From NCBI RefSeq assembly GCF_900111945.1, contig NZ_FOYO01000003.1, forward strand, positions 1 to 64,000: 64,000 nt of DNA. Reading direction: 5' to 3'. Made by a program: the position numbers and the translations under genes. The notes below the pieces were generated by a model. It saw nothing but the letters and a program-made list of their open reading frames with translations, was not told the origin of the DNA and ran no database searches. Positions 61,389-64,000 of the stretch are shown one piece after another (the stretch's first letter is position 1; the number at the start of each line of letters is the position of its first letter). The DNA comes from Litoreibacter janthinus. GTDB lineage: Bacteria > Pseudomonadota > Alphaproteobacteria > Rhodobacterales > Rhodobacteraceae.

Positions 61389-62430
61389 CATCCTTCAACG
61401 CGTCTTCGAAGGCTTTGATCGCCCGCTGAAGCCGCGCCTTTGGAACCGAGGCGTAGTCCTGCTTGGACACGATCCGGCATTCCCCTTGGCGGGCAGTTAC
61501 TTTGGTTTGGCCGACGTGGAACTCGAACTTCTGACGCCCGACCCGCAGCTTGGGTTTTTCCTGCTTGGGGGCTGCCTTGGCGAAATCCGCCAGCACAGCG
61601 TTCTGCGCATCTGCGGTCTCGGCCACGTTCAGCCGCGTGCGCAGGTCGGCCAGATCCCCCTGCCCCGCTTTCAACGCCTTGGCCACATCCACACCCAGGT
61701 TGCGCGAGATCGCCTTGGGCCAGCGCAATTCGTCACGCAGGGTTTCCAGCACCAGCACGAAGGAGCGGATATAGCTCTTCTTCATCTTGTGCAGCGCGCC
61801 ATAGAGGCGGTTTACCAATTCGTCAGCGGACTGTTCTTTGACGGCTTCGTCTTGCGCGGCGGTGATCGCAACCTGCGCCATTTCCGCAAAGGTCAGATCC
61901 TCGCGAACGACGTTCTCCTCGACCATGTCGATGTAGCGGTCGATCGGCAGGTCGTCCCCGTCCACCACCCGCGCCGTGATCGTGGCGAATGCGGCGTCTC
62001 CGGTTTCAGCAGAAAGCTGGCTGATGGCGGTGAACCGGCGCCAGCCTTTCTTCAACTGCAAGCGCCCGTCTGGTCCGCGATACAGCTCCACCGGTTCTTT
62101 CTGACCACGGGCACGGATGGAGGCCTTCAGCTCCTCCATCTCGTCGCTTTGGGCGACAGCCTCCAGCTCCAGCCGGTCGCGGGGCAGGTCATCCGTGTGG
62201 ACCTCCGAGATGTCGACCTTGGTCAGCACCCTGCCCTCGCCCGCTGCGACACGAAACGCCTTGGCGTCCTCGGCGTTCTGGCGGCGTTGTTCGACCTTGG
62301 CTTCGGTGCTTTCGGTCAGGCTTTCTGCGGCGTCACGGACAGCCGCGCCCATCGGGCCAACAGAGCGTTCGCGCGGGGCGACAGATTTGGTCTCCAATGG
62401 CGCGAAGCCGAATTTGTTATCGCGGGTCAT
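61360..62430 (-). CDS. parB: Plasmid partition protein ParB
   Basis: A 356-residue ParB-family protein. ATG 62430 overlaps the parA stop (ATGA); a longer frame upstream is inside parA. The N-terminal domain (~70-190) has VDISEVHTDDLPRDR, KGWRRFTAI (in place of the GERR-type CTP motif) and VEENVVREDLTFAEMA. A helix-turn-helix region follows (~200-260). ParB binds parS and loads ParA for plasmid segregation. Its 3' end is built from the parS-like repeat (last residues NPRVTTL). Confidence 0.9.
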   Translation of the reverse strand: MTRDNKFGFAPLETKSVAPRERSVGPMGAAVRDAAESLTESTEAKVEQRRQNAEDAKAFRVAAGEGRVLTKVDISEVHTDDLPRDRLELEAVAQSDEMEELKASIRARGQKEPVELYRGPDGRLQLKKGWRRFTAISQLSAETGDAAFATITARVVDGDDLPIDRYIDMVEENVVREDLTFAEMAQVAITAAQDEAVKEQSADELVNRLYGALHKMKKSYIRSFVLVLETLRDELRWPKAISRNLGVDVAKALKAGQGDLADLRTRLNVAETADAQNAVLADFAKAAPKQEKPKLRVGRQKFEFHVGQTKVTARQGECRIVSKQDYASVPKARLQRAIKAFEDALKDEGNPRVTTL

Positions 62431-63740
62431 CAGCGTGTCTCCTTTCCTTGCTCTGCCTGACGTCTCCAAGAGGCCAGCAGAGTGTTTCGGAATTCGTCAT
62501 AGGCGCGGTCAAAACTTTGCCGCGCACGCTTCCACGTCTCGCGGGTCATTTGCCGGTAGTCCTGCTCGTAAACGCTCATCTGAAAGCGCCCCGATTGCTC
62601 CACCGCGCGTGTCATCTCGATCGGGTTCGCGCAAACATCCGCGCCGAACACATTGCGGAACGCATCCATCATCGCGGCGTGCAGCGGGTTGTTGGCTTCG
62701 AAACGCGTCATGAGGAGGCGTACATCATGGAACTGTTTCGGCAGCGTTAACCCTGCGTCCGCGGCGAGGGTCGCGAAACCTTCGGAGATGTCCTGCATCG
62801 CGTCGCCCAGCTGCCCCAGATAGGACGTCGTTGAATCGTATTCCCAATAGCCCGGACCGGAAGGGATATAGAGGATGTCCGCCGCGAAGGCCGCGTTGAG
62901 GGACTGGTATCCGATGGCGGGTGGGCAGTCGAAGATGATCAGGTCGTATTGGTCGTCGGGCAGCTCGTCCAGATAGCGGGCGACACATCCGAAGAATGAC
63001 CATGCCTTGTGGAGCGAGCGGTACTGGGCGCTGGCAAACTCGACAAAAGCTGCATTGGCGCAGCTGGGGATGATGTCGATGGTGGGCCAGCAGGTCGGCT
63101 GGATGAAATCCTGAAACCGCTGCGCGCCGATGGATTGCACATCCTCGGGCAACTCGTCGGATGACGGGTAGGGGCAGTCATCGGGGTCGTCATAACCTTC
63201 GGTGATCCGGTCCGCCTCGCGGCACAGGTCGCGACACATGATGCCCCAGACGGTGTTGGTTTCCTTCACCTCGTTCAGCCCCATGGAGTGGGTCAGCGTC
63301 GCCTGCGGGTCAAAGTCGATGCACAACACGCGGTAGCCATCGAGCGCGGCGGCATTGGCGAGGTGTTGGGCGACGACCGTTTTGCCGACACCGCCTTTGA
63401 AGTTTGAAACCGCCACCCGCATCGCGCGACCCTTGGGGCGTTCGGGGCGCAGGTTGCGGCCACGGAATTTGACACGCAGGCGCAGCTCGTTGATCTCCTC
63501 CAGCGTGAACCAGCGCTGGCGACCATCTTCCTGTGTCTCGCCTTGGGGCAGGGAGGGGTCGTCCGCCAGCTTCTTGCGCAGCGTGTCCGCAGGCACACCG
63601 AACATGAACTGGGATATCTCCCAGATCGAGAAGGGGCGGAGGGTCTTGGTTTCCCCCGGAGAGAAAGTCGCGCGGCGCACAGCGGTTTGCTGCGCGAGGG
63701 AGCGCTCGTTCATGGATTGAAGGTCTGAATGATCTCGCAT
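62430..63740 (-). CDS. parA: Plasmid partition ATPase ParA
   Basis: A 436-residue ParA of the plasmid type with an N-terminal DNA-binding region (~1-105, WEISQFMFGVPADTLRKKL resembles a MerR-like helix pair). The deviant Walker A FKGGVGKTVVAQHL lies at ~116-125; CIDFDPQATLTHSMG and IIFDCPPAIGY follow. ATG 63740 is chosen because upstream residues lack similarity. It drives partition with ParB and often represses its own promoter. The pair marks this replicon as a plasmid or chromid. Confidence 0.93.
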   Translation of the reverse strand: MRDHSDLQSMNERSLAQQTAVRRATFSPGETKTLRPFSIWEISQFMFGVPADTLRKKLADDPSLPQGETQEDGRQRWFTLEEINELRLRVKFRGRNLRPERPKGRAMRVAVSNFKGGVGKTVVAQHLANAAALDGYRVLCIDFDPQATLTHSMGLNEVKETNTVWGIMCRDLCREADRITEGYDDPDDCPYPSSDELPEDVQSIGAQRFQDFIQPTCWPTIDIIPSCANAAFVEFASAQYRSLHKAWSFFGCVARYLDELPDDQYDLIIFDCPPAIGYQSLNAAFAADILYIPSGPGYWEYDSTTSYLGQLGDAMQDISEGFATLAADAGLTLPKQFHDVRLLMTRFEANNPLHAAMMDAFRNVFGADVCANPIEMTRAVEQSGRFQMSVYEQDYRQMTRETWKRARQSFDRAYDEFRNTLLASWRRQAEQGKETR

Positions 63741-63906
63741 TTTGCCTGCTCTTGTTATTGTGCGTTTTCTGTTGAATAACGGGAAAACCTGAAACACGCA
63801 AAACCCAAATTCCAAAATATCGCGTTTTTCACCGATTCGGGCGATTTGCGGGATTTGGCGGATTCAGCGGAAGTTTCTGGACTAGATGTGGTGACACCTG
63901 ATTGCG

Positions 63907-63967
63907 ATAGGGTCTGAATAGGGTGACAGCAGACACTAAATAGGGTGACACCAATGCTGTCACCTAT
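63907..63967. repeat. Iteron- or operator-like repeats upstream of parA
   Basis: ATAGGGT starts at 63907, 63918 and 63940, spaced 11 and 22 bases, i.e. on one helix face. The last two extend to AATAGGGTGACA. An inverted copy TGTCACCTAT is at 63958-63967 and a GGTGACACC dyad at 63890-63898. The 260 bases from the parA start to the window edge hold no gene. This looks like a replication origin or a Rep/ParA operator, with the replication gene expected beyond 64000. Confidence 0.55.
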
Positions 63968-64000
63968 CACCAATATACCTATTTCTTTCTTTTGATTTGG

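Noticed and set aside
61360..63740. Chromosomal parAB
   Set aside because: ParA has the long N-terminal DNA-binding extension of plasmid types and the flanks carry iteron-like repeats; no gidAB or rsmG neighbours are present.

Overview
The window looks like a plasmid or chromid segment of a marine Rhodobacterales (Roseobacter-group) alphaproteobacterium. This rests on protein style (ChoXWV choline transporter, ScoAB, GFA-family enzymes, autotransporter type), moderately high GC, and a ParA/ParB pair with a centromere-like inverted repeat and iteron-like repeats at the right edge. The species call is inference. I found no rRNA, tRNA, CRISPR array, transposase or integrase, and no gene-free stretch longer than about 300 bases.

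The backbone is a large type VI secretion system (T6SS) locus. Left edge: the 3' part of an autotransporter, followed 4 bases later by a first cargo module (DUF4123 adaptor, exported putative immunity protein, DUF2235/Tle1-like lipase). Then a plus-strand operon tssK-tssL-tssM-tagF-pppA-ppkA (5.6-16.6 kb). A minus-strand operon (40.1-26.0 kb) carries a DUF6931-like gene, fha, a periplasmic VWA protein, an OmpA-like protein, tssA, tssB, tssC, hcp, tssE, tssF, tssG and clpV. The core is complete except that no TssJ lipoprotein and no PAAR gene are visible.

Between the two T6SS operons (16.6-25.9 kb) sits an envelope module that standard T6SS maps do not include. It holds a TonB-like protein, two ExbD-like proteins (one without an Asp in its membrane helix), ExbB, a small exported protein, a single-pass protein, a DUF1036 protein, an exported caspase-fold protease with a peptidoglycan-binding-like domain, and a fused M23 endopeptidase/lytic-transglycosylase-like protein. 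The TonB-like protein and the kinase PpkA share the same periplasmic C-terminal domain. That suggests an ExbBD-powered or PpkA-coupled envelope sensor for the T6SS. This is the best candidate here for an undescribed system.

From 40.3 to 51.3 kb lies metabolic cargo: two GFA enzymes, acetate kinase, a 3-oxoacid CoA-transferase, a thioesterase, three small membrane proteins, ribokinase, a choline ABC transporter (choX, choW, choV), a TPMT-like methyltransferase and an MFS transporter.

A second T6SS cargo island follows (51.3-61.1 kb), joined 2 bases behind choV. It has a DUF4123 adaptor, a putative metzincin metalloprotease effector and a candidate immunity protein; then a DUF4123 adaptor, a putative membrane-acting effector and an exported SUMF1-like protein; then vgrG, preceded by a 13-codon leader ORF. 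The window ends with parB and parA on the minus strand, a parS-like double palindrome that overlaps the parB stop, and 11/22-bp-phased repeats upstream of parA that resemble replication iterons or operators.

Post-translational control probably follows the PpkA/PppA/Fha/TagF threonine-phosphorylation scheme. TssL carries two TVIGG motifs that are candidate phospho-threonine docking sites for Fha.
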